Below, in pieces: positions 10,351-20,109 of a stretch of DNA of 64,000 bases. This DNA comes from Odontocerum albicorne (Eukaryota; Arthropoda; Insecta; Trichoptera; Odontoceridae): the NCBI GenBank assembly GCA_949825065.1, contig OX463849.1, positions 34,677,199-34,741,198 on the forward strand, read 5' to 3'. The stretch's first letter is position 1; every line of letters starts with the position of its first letter. The translations under genes were made by a program, and so were the position numbers. Below the pieces are notes generated by a model. That model saw only the letters and a program-made list of their open reading frames with translations, was not told the DNA's origin and did not search any database.

Positions 10351-10880
10351 CCGTTTCATTATATACAAATATTTTTACTGAATTATTTTTTGTACCCATT
10401 TTATTTTCTCAACAAAATATTTATTCCAATTTTATTTTTAGAAATTTTTTTTTCTTCACGAAATTATTTTTTGGGCTCATTTTATTTTGTTTAAATTTGA
10501 TACACGGTCAAACTAATTCCGTCAAACAAAATAAACAGTATAAGAAAAAATAAAAATAATAATATCAATAGGACCGTAGATTACTCAATATCTAATGTAA
10601 AATGGTTCAGGGACGATTAAAAAATGTATTAATCAACTCAAACCTTAATTTATTCTCCGAGATGTATCAATATCCAAAAATAGTTCAACTAGATCATGCC
10701 ACATGCGAGAAGTGTATACGACACCGAAAACAATCTTGATTCACGATGGCGTAAAAATATTATCAAGTACATTAAACGAAAGTTCGTCAATCACAAAGGG
10801 TTTGCAATTTTGGTACGTATAAAATCAACAGGTGCGTAGATCTCTTCTACTGTTTAAGGAGTGGATCGTGCTCACATATG
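10351..10880. other. No recognised gene
   Basis: T-rich then A-rich sequence. The open frames here are low complexity (runs of Phe, Ile and Lys) and I treat them as chance. Confidence 0.35.
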
Positions 10881-10884
10881 CACT

Positions 10885-11210
10885 GTACATTTGTTTTATT
10901 AGTATTTCTTCATTCATTCATTACATGTGCCCAAACCATTCCAGGGTGCTCTTTTTTACCTTACTCAACGCATCAGCCTTAAGTTCACATTCATTCATTA
11001 TAACTTATTTTCGTATTCTGTCAAACATTGTCACCAAGTATATTCTCCTCAATGTACGTAATCCCACAAAATTTAATCGGCTCCTATCGATCTTTTTCCA
11101 CTCCCATGTTTCACTCCCATACATCAAACTTGGCACCAAAATACTGTTCATAAAAAAATATATACACATTTTACACACCTTCGTTTGCGGTTTACTCGGC
11201 GCCATTGTGG
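10885..11210 (-). pseudogene. LINE-A C-terminal fragment
   Basis: Minus-strand codons 11205-11005 read SILVPSLMYGSETWEWKKID, then GLRTLRRIYLVTMFDRIRK. This is the LINE segment with the GSETW motif between the reverse transcriptase and the LRWFGHV motif. The continuation to 10885 encodes remnants of that motif in other frames. Some 75 nt of LINE-A sequence are lost at the right edge, and a further LINE-A piece resumes at 12056 beyond a Tc1/mariner-group insertion. Confidence 0.75.
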
Positions 11211-11604
11211 AATGATCACAAAAGTTATCAGATGTGCTTCATAATTATTTACGTATATGAGAGAACGTAATTATGTTACTTGAATGTAAACGATTATTTT
11301 TTTTGTAAAATTTGTATAGATTAAAATAATTAAATGTGTCCAAGATGAGCTTTTTGCTTGGGAGAAATTGTTGTATAACATAAAAGCCGCCAGACGTGCC
11401 ATATACTCGTATAAGCTCATAAACAAAATAATGGAAATAAATATATAAGTCAATGTGGTAAAATTACTCGCAACATAGAAAATAAACTTAAAACAACTTA
11501 AAGCCTGGAGTTCCAACAGTCCAGGAAATGATCAGTATTTATGTACATAGCAAACCTATTTACGTACTAGTTCCAAAGATTTACGGATTTCTGGATAAAT
11601 GTAC
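11211..11604. other. No recognised gene
   Basis: Intervening AT-rich sequence between a LINE-A piece and a Tc1/mariner-group derivative. The 81-codon minus frame here has no recognisable domain. Confidence 0.35.
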
Positions 11605-12055
11605 ATGGGTCTTGTGACATTTAAAAAGAGTAATGTATGACATTTATAAAAATGGATTCGTATACAATACAACAACGCGTTCGAATTGTTGAATTATTTT
11701 ATGTATTGAAATCTCCGGAAACGGTGATGTTAATTGGCCACCAAGATCACGTGATCTGACACCGTTGGACTATTTTCTCTGGGGTTACGTCAAAAGCCAG
11801 GTCTATAAGAATGACCCCCAATCAATTCCTGAGCTGAAGGACGAAATTATTCGCGTTATTGGTGAGTTAGAACCGCTATTATGCCAAAATATCATCGAAA
11901 ATTTTGACATATGTGGAGCTGCAAAAGGTGGTCATACATTACAACATACTTCAATGGCCAATAAAAAAATTTTTGAAATCAAAGCAAAGTGTGTGTTTTA
12001 TTCGAAAATTAAAAAAAAATTGAATGAAATAAACCGCTCAATTTGAAAGACCCTT
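11605..12055 (+). mobile_element. Tc1/mariner-group deletion derivative with transposase C-terminus
   Basis: A start-like MDSYTIQQRVRIVELFY (from 11653) is joined after about 20 codons to DVNWPPRSRDLTPLDYFLWG (11740 on, across a frame change) and then YVKSQVYKNDPQSIPELKDE. This keeps the third catalytic Asp region and loses the DNA-binding domain and the first two catalytic Asp residues. GGGTCTT at about 11607 and AAGACCC at 12047-12053 are probable short end repeats. The same C-terminal motifs occur at 43440-44083. About 450 bp in all, so non-autonomous. Confidence 0.7.
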
Positions 12056-12265
12056 TATGTTTAAATGCCCTATTGACTTTGCCTTCTAACTCTACACGCC
12101 GTACGAAATCCCTCGTATTTTTTCAATCATCTGAGATAAGACTACATAAATAGTAGAATTGTACAACTTGCTCTAAACTTTTAATACTCACCCATATATC
12201 ACCATGACTTTGAAATTCGCAAAAATTCATTCTAAGATCTCTCTCTTAACACCGTACAAATAAAA
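12056..12265 (-). pseudogene. LINE-A fragment
   Basis: The plus strand reads GCCCTATTGACTTTGCC, TCTACACGCCGTACGAAATC, TCAATCATCTGAGATAAGAC and TTTGAAATTCGCAAAAATTC, in the same order as the long copy at 29555-30440. It is the antisense of the reverse-transcriptase-proximal region. It may be the continuation of the 10885-11210 copy, split by the 11605-12055 element. Confidence 0.6.
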
Positions 12266-12539
12266 AAAACTAAAAATAAAAATGAAACCAAAAATTTATC
12301 AAATGACCCTACACGCAAAATGCACATCCAGTGCATATAGACATTGGCACAGTTTTGTCTTTCATCCAGCTTGTAAGACGGGCCTAATTTTGCATTTATG
12401 AATCATGACTTGCTATTGAGGCTGCAGATTATGAGCTGTTGCATAATGGGATGCAAATATCTCGTGTGATTTGCTCCAATTAAAGAGTTGCAGATCTTAA
12501 ATATGTAAATCTTATACATCCAGCCGAAAGTTTTTTTAG
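12266..12539. other. No recognised gene
   Basis: Unassigned; no motif seen. Confidence 0.3.
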
Positions 12540-12910
12540 TTACGTAATAGATTTATTAATTTTCCATGTCCATATTTCCCTCCCATACATTAATGCTTAA
12601 TTTTAATATACATGTATGTATTTTAGTGCCTTATTATTTTGTTTCATAATAAAATTTAGCATTCAATATTAAATTACACAATTTTTCAGCTACTAACCTT
12701 TCATAATTCACCCAAATAACACATTAACTTCAATCTTTCAGCCTTTTCAGGTACCATGACGTTTGATTTTGCAACATATATTCTCAAATCTTTTCATTCA
12801 TATTTCATGTACAATTCACTAAGCATACGCTGTAGTTCATTTCCATTCTTCACCAACCCTTCTTTATCACCAGCATACACCAGTCCGCATATGTTCTCGT
12901 TACAATTTTT
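12540..12910 (-). pseudogene. LINE-A reverse transcriptase fragment with altered catalytic box
   Basis: On the minus strand the right end reads LVYAGDKEGLVKNGNELQRM, the YADD-type catalytic box of a LINE reverse transcriptase with D changed to G. It is followed by EWKDLRIYVAKSNVMV. The box change plus later stops make it non-functional. The fragment then runs out toward 12540. Confidence 0.65.
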
Positions 12911-12959
12911 TTTATCACTTTAATTTTACCTTACATTAAAAACAACCTTTTATGTTGTA

Positions 12960-13200
12960 ATTTGTTTAACCCAGCACTATTTATTTGTTTAACCCAACAC
13001 TTTATATAACAGTATAACCCTACCGGTTTCAAGGTTTTTACCTCATCATCTGCGGAGCACAAACAAAACCCTTTCTTGTGCTCCCCTGATGATAAGGTGA
13101 ACACGTTGAAATCGTTATATAAAGTGGAATGAACAGTGTTCGACTAAAAAAATTACAATGTCTTTAAACCTTCACAGTATTAATGTCTTAACTTTAAATA
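12960..13200. repeat. Penelope-like fold-back repeat, copy 1
   Basis: Two inverted arms surround a short spacer. The left arm is CCCTACCGGTTTCAAGG, TTTTTACCTCATCATC; the right arm is CCCCTGATGATAAGGTGAA, CACGTTGAAATCGTTATAT. The conserved flank ACAATGTCTTTAAACC follows, as in the copies at 25319, 50815 and 62645. CTGATGA, a short stem, then GAAA resembles the conserved core reported in Penelope-like element repeats. Confidence 0.6.
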
Positions 13201-13239
13201 ACAACCTTCTGTGTTTTATCTATCACTGAGAACTCATTC

Positions 13240-14015
13240 AAATTGGAAATCCAGATTGATTTGAATGGTCTCTGGAAGTGGAGTGAAACCAGGAAGCTGA
13301 CCTTCGTCATCTCTAAATGTAAGGTCATGACTTTTTCAAGAGCTAGTACCCAGAAGTACTTGTTATAATTAATTGATGATCATTACATAATGCGTGTCGA
13401 CACTATAAAAAACCTTGGGATCATTTTCAACAGTAAATACACATTCAATAATCATATCGAAAGTATTTATTTGCCAATCAAGTTTTAAGACTTTTGATAA
13501 GAGTCTCTAGGGCGTTTGATGGTGGTGCTGTTATAAATATATATTAATAACTGGTTCGCGGAAAATTTGAGTGCGGCTTAATCATTTGGAACCCGACAGG
13601 TATAATGATACAATAGAATACAATTCCCTGATAGTTGGGCAAGTTTTAAAGCGATTTCTACAAATTTATTGCAGAGTATGCATTTCACTCATAGCTTTTC
13701 CCTACATTTTTATAATGGATTTGCTTGGATATTACTCGTTACAAGTAATGTACGCTCATCTTAATACATAAATAATATGTCAACAAAAAAAACGTACCCT
13801 TTGTTGATTCATAAAGTGTTGTTGTATTTACCAAACAATTATTTACGCCATCCTGAATTAAGATTGTTTTCGGTGCCGTATTTACGAACTGAGCTCTTAA
13901 AAGCATCAGCACACGAAATGATTTTGTTGGATGAATTTTCTAATATGGATATATTCCACATCTTGGTAGATAAATCGATGATTAAACTCCTTTATAAACG
14001 TTTTACGTATAACTG
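13240..14015 (+). pseudogene. LINE-C, C-terminal half of ORF2
   Basis: Sense reading gives the end of a reverse transcriptase (DLNGLWKWSETRKLTFVISK, VMTFSRAS, VDTIKNLGIIFNSKYTF) and then, across frame changes, RLNHLEPDRYNDTIEYN, LPNNYLRHPELRLF and MDIFHILVDKS. The last motif matches DIFHVS-type ends of the other LINE-C copies. Stops and shifts throughout; no product is expected. Confidence 0.65.
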
Positions 14016-14073
14016 AGTCACTTCACAGGGACGCATGATTAATCACTGTTCCTGTTGTCATTATTTAGATTTT

Positions 14074-14130
14074 ATATTTTATAATCGAATTATTTTTCTT
14101 GTTATTTGATGTAATTCGATTATAAAATAT
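14074..14130. repeat. Perfect 19-bp inverted repeat
   Basis: ATATTTTATAATCGAATTA (14074-14092) is exactly the reverse complement of 14112-14130, with a 19-nt spacer. A partial third arm follows at once. It could form a cruciform; its origin is unknown. Confidence 0.85.
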
Positions 14131-14144
14131 AATTCGATTCTTCT

Positions 14145-14450
14145 CCCTGACTCCATCCCAACTCACTGTCTGCGAAAACTGTTGGGGTCAGCTCTCCTCG
14201 TCCTCAGGTTGTATGCTCTTCTGTCCCGGACTACGTCCGCCAGGCCGTGCCTCTGCATCAGGTTATCCTTTTGCACCACCCATGAATTCTTTGGTCTTCA
14301 TCTGGTTGTTATTCGAGGAAGATCCATGGAGATTGCCTGGTTCACAATGTGATCGGGTGCTCTGCGTCCAACGTGCCCATACCATCTCAATCGCATCTCC
14401 TCCATCTTACTGTTGATGTCTGTAACACCTAGGCTTCCACGAATGCGTGA
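14145..14450 (-). pseudogene. LINE C-terminal fragment (LINE-E)
   Basis: Minus-strand reading: LGVTDINSKMEEMRLRWYGH, then VGRRAPDHIVNQAISMDLPR and ADVVRDRRAYNLRTRRADPN. RLRWYGHV followed by a basic tail is the C-terminal pattern of RTE-like arthropod LINEs, distinct from LINE-A in sequence. Only this part is present, with at least one stop. Confidence 0.6.
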
Positions 14451-15049
14451 GCTTTTTATTTTAAACGTAAAATAAATAAAACTCGCACATTTGACGAGTA
14501 ATACGTATTCATATTAATCAGACATTGAAAAAGATTTCGAATCAATTATAATAATTGCGACTTTTCAAGGGAAGGCCTAAGTGAACTATGGAAACAATCT
14601 GGAAAAAACGTGAATCAACAATCAAAGGTTATCTAAACGTGGATTCTGGTGAGTATCCTGTAATTGTCTTGTAATTTAAGACATTATTCATAAAAATAAT
14701 AAAAGCGTGCATTACCATAAGTTAACTAATACAAAGAGGCAAGTGTTATTGTGATGTTCTACTGCAGCGCTTCCCAAATTGTTTAGCATCGCGACCCACT
14801 TGACAGTTTGGGAAGTACTACTCAAAATTTCGGCATTATCGTTCGTTTTAGTTTGAATTAACGCTAAATTCTTCAAATGTTACGTTATAGTAGTTATTTA
14901 GTCAATAATATATGTATTTTTCGTTAAGAGTATTTGTATTTTTGGTCAAATACGGTAAATTTATGTCAAAAAGAACGAAATGTTGTGTCAACTTACAATT
15001 GGTTGACCAAATGGTGCGTCCTTTTCAATATTAAAGCTAAAACGTTAGA
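14451..15049. other. No recognised gene; possible hAT-like end
   Basis: CAGCGCTTCCCAAATTGTTT at about 14765, then CGCGACCCACTT, resembles hAT-type termini, but no partner end or 8-bp duplication was found. The rest is unassigned. Confidence 0.3.
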
Positions 15050-15504
15050 AAATAGGCCAAATTGTATCCTCTCTTGGACCGTGAAGTTTTATAAAAGCCA
15101 ACAGAACCACAGCAATCCTCTAATCGCTGCCCTGGGAACTTATGAGAGTAAATCCAATCTACCTTTCCGTTATAAGTACAGGCTCCCCAGGCATCATCTG
15201 TTGTCTGGCTAGTCCACCTACAGTATTAGCAAGAAAGAGTAAGGTCTGAGTGAATGTGGTGGAATGGAAGTAGCCTGAACGAGGGGGCATGCACTTGCTA
15301 AATAATTAGTTGTAAGAATTGTTATCTAATTATAAGCAGTACGTAGCTGTTAACTATTTCTAAGAAATTATGTTATATACATGTATTAAAATTATGAAAA
15401 ATAAATTGACATATAGTAAATTAAAGTTAACTTAGTCCTTAGTTAACATAAATATATAGATAAATAAGATTTGTCCTTATAAGTTTATTTATATTAATAT
15501 ATTT
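15050..15504 (+). repeat. Interspersed repeat family X, copy 2
   Basis: This aligns in the same orientation with 36545-37040 and inverted with 6150-6605: CTCTCTTGGACCGTGAAG, AATCGCTGCCCTGGGAACTT, CTAGTCCACCTACAGTATTA and AAATAATTAGTTGTAAGAAT. Its 3' end passes into the 49-bp tandem array. Confidence 0.75.
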
Positions 15505-15840
15505 GTAAGTTATACATTTGTATATATGTACAGCATTTGACAAAGATTTGTTCGTAAGTTATACATTTGTATATATGTACAGCATTTGACAAAGATTTGT
15601 TCGTAAGTTATACATTTGTATATATGTACAGCATTTGACAAAGATTTGTTCGTAAGTTATACATTTGTATATATGTACAGCATTTGACAAAGATTTGTTC
15701 TTAAGTTATACATTTGTATATATGTACAGTCTTTGACAAAGATTTGTTCTTAAGTTATACATTTGTATATATGTACAGCCTTTGACTTGTTATTAAGTTG
15801 TACATTTGTATATATGTACAGCCTTTGACAAATATTATAT
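15505..15840. repeat. Tandem array, about seven copies of 49 bp
   Basis: GTAAGTTATACATTTG-type unit starts lie at 15505, 15554, 15603, 15652, 15701 and 15750 (49-bp period), with a shortened unit at 15793. Each unit ends CAGC(A/C)TTTGACAAAGATTT and matches the terminal segment of family X near 36983-37030, so the array is an expansion of that element's end. Confidence 0.92.
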
Positions 15841-15989
15841 TTGTACGACATATATATTTCTTCATTATATAAAAAGTTATTATATAAGTTAAAATTTTAG
15901 AATTATCATCTATTGCGACCCGCATAGCAGTCATTATATAGAGTTCTGAAAGGTATAATATTTTCATTTATAAAAATAACGAATGAAAT

Positions 15990-16105
15990 TATTTTAAATA
16001 CATATGTGTATTAAAACGCTGTGTCCCTTGCGTAGTAGTTAAATAAAACAGATCTCCAAACTTTTCTATCATAGCACACAACTTTCGACTCCTCCACATT
16101 CGTGA
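15990..16105 (-). pseudogene. LINE-A 3' end
   Basis: The plus strand reads GTGTCCCTTGCGTAGTAG, AACAGATCTCCAAACTTTTC and AGCACACAACTTTCG, antisense LINE-A 3' sequence (compare 30935-31120). The fragment abuts a sense LINE-A piece. Confidence 0.6.
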
Positions 16106-16290
16106 GAAAGACAAAGAAATGTGGGGTTGAATAAAGTAAATGATATTGTGGAAGAAGGAAACGTAAAAAGTCAGAGAAATCGTAAAGGTTTTATGAGAAG
16201 GTGTATTGGATGTAGAAAAGGCAAAAGATGTGTGTCGCGATAGGAATATATGCGGGATTGGAAATGCCGTGATGATATGTCTGCATTCAT
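16106..16290 (+). pseudogene. LINE-A C-terminus, sense
   Basis: Sense reading gives DIVEEGNVKSQRNR and CIGCRKGKRC, the LINE-A tail peptide equivalent to ILEEGNVKSQRNRR and MDVEEAK in other copies. Frame shifts are present. It forms an inverted pair with 15990-16105. Confidence 0.6.
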
Positions 16291-16500
16291 GTTCTAATAC
16301 TAGAGGGGCATGCGTTTGTTCCTCCTTCACTCCCACAGTCTCTAAAAACGAATTAGTTTCCTTGATTCTGTGTGATCGTACATCCGTTCCCATACTTCTC
16401 TATGGGTCTGAGACTTGGGTTTCCTACAGAAGGTATATTAAAAGCCTTGAAATGTTCCACCAGCGTTTCCTTCGTCGATATGTTCGGATCCACTAGACTG
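16291..16500 (+). pseudogene. LINE fragment with LLYGSETW motif (LINE-G)
   Basis: Codons reading SVPILLYGSETWVSYRRYIK and SLEMFHQRFLRRYVRIH match the region after the reverse transcriptase in several LINE clades. The sequence differs from LINE-A here, so a separate family is likely. It ends at a stop at 16494. Confidence 0.6.
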
Positions 16501-16614
16501 ATGGTATCCATGTAACCTAATTTATAGGTTATATAGATGACGTACGTTTATTATAAATATTATACGTTTAACTGCTAAAAAATGGCGGCAAATTTAAAAT
16601 TGTAACTCTTGTTG
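16501..16614. other. Short AT-rich spacer
   Basis: Nothing recognised. Confidence 0.4.
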
Positions 16615-17020
16615 CAGAACTCCATGAAATAATACCTTCGGTCAATGGAAATCGATATCGTGACATGATCCAAACTTTTTTTTGGCATCAATTGAACGAT
16701 TTGGACTTGAAAAACATGTGGTTACAGCAGAGTGGTACTTTTCATATTGCTGATGAAACAACAGCTTTATTACAGGAAAAGTTCTTCGACCGTGTAATTT
16801 CTCGTCGTAGAAATGTATGATTAAACCCCTTGTTTTTTTCTTCTCTGGGGTTATGTTAAATCTCAAATGTACGCCAAGAATCCAAAAACCATCGATGAAT
16901 TGTTGCTCAAAGAGTCGTCACCTGTAACAGGACTCGAGGTAGCCATTTGGCCGATATCGTTTTTCGCACATAATTCCCATGTGCATTAATTACATTCATA
17001 CCAATAAATATGAACATTTA
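16615..17020 (+). pseudogene. Tc1/mariner-group transposase fragment
   Basis: Plus-strand reading gives NGNRYRDMIQTFFWHQLNDL and DLKNMWLQQSGTFHIADETT, equivalent to the DMWFQQDGATCHTA motif in which D is the second catalytic Asp. Here D and G are changed to S and G (QQSG), so the catalytic residue is lost. The segment normally reading NWPPRSCDLTPLDFF is deleted, after which SLGLC and NVRQESKNHR resume in other frames. It is related to the remnants at 11605 and 43440. Confidence 0.65.
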
Positions 17021-17234
17021 AAAAAATAATTGAATTAAAATTGCAGTTTTCGTTGATTTAAAATTGCGGTTTTGGTTCGTCTTCCCTCAGTAAGTTTTCT
17101 GCGGTTTACTTCATCACCTTGCTTTTCTAAGACTCAATTCCTATAAATATTTATTTTGAAATACATACTTTTGAACTGTCAATAAAAGTAGGTTTGAATC
17201 CCGAGTTGCAGCACTGTTTGGTCATTATTATTTT
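17021..17234. other. Unassigned AT-rich sequence
   Basis: No motif recognised. Confidence 0.4.
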
Positions 17235-17985
17235 AATTTATTCATTTAATACTTTTATCGCAAATACAATCTAGCGGAATTATTGCCAGGCGGCAATATC
17301 TTCCAGCCAACCAGACAAAAGTAAATGAAGCAAGTTACATGGTCCCAAAAACATTCAAATGTCTATCATTCATCCCTATGAAATCCATGAACATACGCCC
17401 ATAAACCCCATAAAGACGGACGATCACCCGAACATTCCTTTTCATACAAAGTGAGATATCATCAACCAAAGGAATAGAACGGGATGGTGGAAAAAAATGA
17501 TACACCTTATATTACTGAAGAAAGTTACAAGTATTTAAATGACTATCGATCCCTACGAAATCCATAAACTTACATACTCGTATACATGAGTATACGCCTA
17601 TAAACCCCACAAATACGGACAATCACCCGAACATTCTTTTTCATATAAAGTGAGATACCATCAATCAAAAGAAAAGGAAGGGATGGTGGAGACGAAAGTA
17701 AAAAATCAGGAATGAAACACGTTATATTACTGACTAGAAATTAAGAATTTTTTCAGTCGCTTCTTAAAACATGCCAAGGACGGAGCGAGTCTAACATTGG
17801 TTTGTAACCAATTTCAGAGTTACACTGCATGGGCAGTAAAGGACGACGTAAAAAAGAAGAGCGGTTAACTGGAAAATTATTACTATTATAGAAGAGGAGA
17901 AAGGTGTGACGCGATATGAAAGCCTGCCTGTGTATGTGAAATAACATGGTAGCACACGGCAATTTCTATGACAAGAATAATATGA
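17235..17985 (-). mobile_element. LINE-B 3' end with partly duplicated 3' UTR
   Basis: The antisense 3' tail reads TTTTATCGCAAATACAATCT and ATTGCCAGGCGGCAAT, followed by the LINE-B 3' UTR landmarks TAAATGAAGCAAGTTACATG and AAAGTGAGATATCATCAACC. The UTR segment then repeats (17520-17700: CGATCCCTACGAAATCCATA again, AAAGTGAGATACCATCAATC again). The C-terminal coding part starts near 17745 (TTTTTCAGTCGCTTCTTAAA). The end of the ORF (KKRLK-type) is degraded. Confidence 0.75.
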
Positions 17986-18355
17986 CAAGAAATAACACTA
18001 TGACTGAACGTTTAACAGTGCACAAAATAGCAGAAATCGATTTCGAAGATGATACAATATTTCTAATTTTTATTTCTTGAGTTGATACAAATGTACCGAT
18101 TTCATTGATGGGACCTTGAATAATAATAATGATTACGTTAATTATGATTACCATGAAATATGGTAGCAAGGTCTATGTTAATTCTTTGGTTGGCATTCAA
18201 AAACTAACACGAGCATCGATTAGTTTGCACTTCGACGGCCAATTATATGCATATTGCGATTCGTGTTTCCTTAATCATGTATTTTCATTTTAAACACGCT
18301 GATATTTCAAGTGCATCTTTTAATCATGTCTCAAGTCGTCAACAATACTTAAATG
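17986..18355. other. No recognised gene
   Basis: Unassigned. A 67-codon minus frame here is hydrophobic and low in complexity. Confidence 0.35.
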
Positions 18356-18359
18356 GAAG

Positions 18360-18565
18360 TTGGCTCAAAGGATAAGGTACCATGTAAGTGTGGCGACATT
18401 CAATCAACTGGACACATCTGATGGTTTGCCCAATGTCCCCAGTTAGTTGATCATAAAAAAGCCTGCAGAATATAAGATCCTAATAACATAGCAGTTGCAT
18501 ATTTCTTGGCTGATTTGGTGCTCTCAACATTATTGTTATGGAATTGAATCAACATTGTCAACCTG
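18360..18565 (+). pseudogene. Possible LINE cysteine-rich C-terminal fragment
   Basis: Reading gives VPCKCGDIQSTGHI, a stop and one residue change, then QCPQLVDHKKACRI and PNNIAVAYFLADLVL. The C.CG...(T)..HI...CP pattern is the zinc-knuckle-like end found in several LINE ORF2 proteins. Only this segment is recognisable. Confidence 0.45.
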
Positions 18566-18594
18566 GAAGTATGTACATAAGCACCTACTATATA

Positions 18595-18665
18595 AATATA
18601 TACCATCACACAATTTCCCTGCCGGGGTAAGCAAAGAACACTGAGCCCAATATTTTTCTATCTCT
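18595..18665 (-). repeat. LINE-A 3' tail fragment
   Basis: ATACCATCACACAATTTCCC then GCCGGGGTAAGCAAAGAACA is the conserved antisense LINE-A 3' terminus, cut short. Confidence 0.6.
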
Positions 18666-18821
18666 ACATACACGGTTGTCCAATGGGAAAGGTGACTGAT
18701 TTTATTTTCGCGTAACCACCAGCGCCATCTGTGGATTAATAAATGAGTTAACTATCGACACCTTTCGACTATCTTCCGTAAATGTTTCAAAGCGCTGGTT
18801 AATTCGTAATTACGTAACAAT

Positions 18822-19160
18822 TTAGAGTATATTCTGAGTGTCGGTCGGGAATTCTGGATGTCTGAAATCGTGTCGAAACGCTTTCCTTTCTTCGCCAATT
18901 TCAGTTTCGGGAATAACCAGAAGTCGCGTGGTATCGATCACCCCGCGTATTCGCCCAATCAGGCGAATACGCGGGGTGATCGATATTTTTTTGGCCAAGA
19001 AATCGCGAACTATATTGCTTTTGTGCACCGATGAATTGTCATGCAACAAAGACCATGTCCCTTGTTCCCGATATTCGGGTCGAACTCGATGTATATCCTT
19101 AGCCTCGTCTACATCTACACATCTTCTCATACGTTCTTTCGTACGTTGTGATTGACGCAA
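18822..19160 (-). pseudogene. mariner transposase fragment interrupted by a palindrome
   Basis: The minus strand reads WSLLHDNSSVHKSNIVRDFL then AKK, the mariner block around the second catalytic Asp (LLHDNAP.H in intact relatives). About 20 codons later, in another frame, it reads RDFWLFPKLKLAKKGKRFDT then ISDI, the block after the third catalytic Asp. Between them, where SPDLAPCD is expected, sits a 54-nt perfect hairpin (18932-18985). The DNA-binding part and first Asp are absent, so it is a dead fragment. Confidence 0.75.
18932..18985. repeat. Perfect 24-bp palindrome with 6-nt loop
   Basis: Arms 18932-18955 and 18962-18985 are exact reverse complements, with CAATCA as the loop. The arms are GC-rich compared with the surroundings. 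Confidence 0.95.
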
Positions 19161-19589
19161 TCGTCCCTTTCTTTTAGGATCTGCAGCTCTTTCGCAGCTA
19201 CCTTATCATTTTGATCCATAATAATAAATCTGTTACATTTTTAACTAAAAATTGTCTAACAGAAATAATAAAAAACTTACATTTTAAGATCATCTTTAAT
19301 AAAATGAGTTAAATGAGTGTCCGGAATGAAACTGACAATCTATAATATTGTAGAATTTGAATAAAACGAAACTAACATATAACATAAAGCAACATATTTT
19401 ATTGAGAGAAAACATTATAAAAACTATTGTCAACCAAATTCATCAAACTAAAGTGAGAGTATGGTATGTAAATATAATAATTGAGTGTTAATATTATAAA
19501 ATGTAAGAAGAATTAAGCATTCTAACTTTTTAAAAACTGCTCTCGTTTAAATATTTATATATTACTTAGCAACGCAAAAGTGATGTTTT
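19161..19589. other. No recognised gene
   Basis: AT-rich. GCTACCTTATC near 19198 also occurs at base 1 of the window, but the similarity is too short to define a family. Confidence 0.35.
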
Positions 19590-19985
19590 TTTTAATAAAT
19601 ATAATACATTATTTGACATTGTTATTTTACGTCTTATAATTATTGTCAGTTATTTTATGTCTTATAATTATTGTCTATTATTTTACGAGTATGTCTTAAT
19701 TTTTTTATATAAATACATTATTTGACATTGTTATTTTATGTCTTATAATTATTGTCTGTTATTTTATGTCTTATAATTTTTTAATAAATACATTATTTGG
19801 CATTGTTATTTTATGTCTTATAATTATAGTCTGTTATTTTTTGTCTTGTAATTTTTAATAAATATATTATTTGACATTGTTATTTTATGTCTTATGATTA
19901 TTATATGTTATGTTATGTCTTATATTTTTTTAATAAATACATTATTTGACATTGTTATTTTGTCTTATAATTATTTCAAAAAGTG
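19590..19985. repeat. AT-rich tandem repeat, about 75-bp higher-order unit
   Basis: CATTATTTGACATTG-type anchors occur at 19607, 19716, 19791, 19865 and 19940 (spacing 109, 75, 74, 75). Within units TTATTTTATGTCTTATAATT is itself repeated. No coding content. Confidence 0.85.
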
Positions 19986-20109
19986 ACAGTTGTAAAAAAA
20001 TTTCGAAAAATAAAATATTCTAATTATGACAGTTCTTATTATGCTGGTTGTTTGGAAGAAATTGCTATAAAACATTAAACCCACCAGATATACCATGTCT
20101 AACCATGTA
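19986..20109. other. Unassigned AT-rich spacer
   Basis: Nothing recognised. Confidence 0.35.

Noticed and set aside
14760..14830. hAT element
   Set aside because: A CTTCCCAAA-type terminus is present here, and another at 55922, but the two are 41 kb apart, no transposase is visible and no 8-bp duplication was found.
18838..19155. 105-codon plus-strand gene
   Set aside because: It is the complement of a mariner fragment running through a palindrome, which makes both strands look alike.
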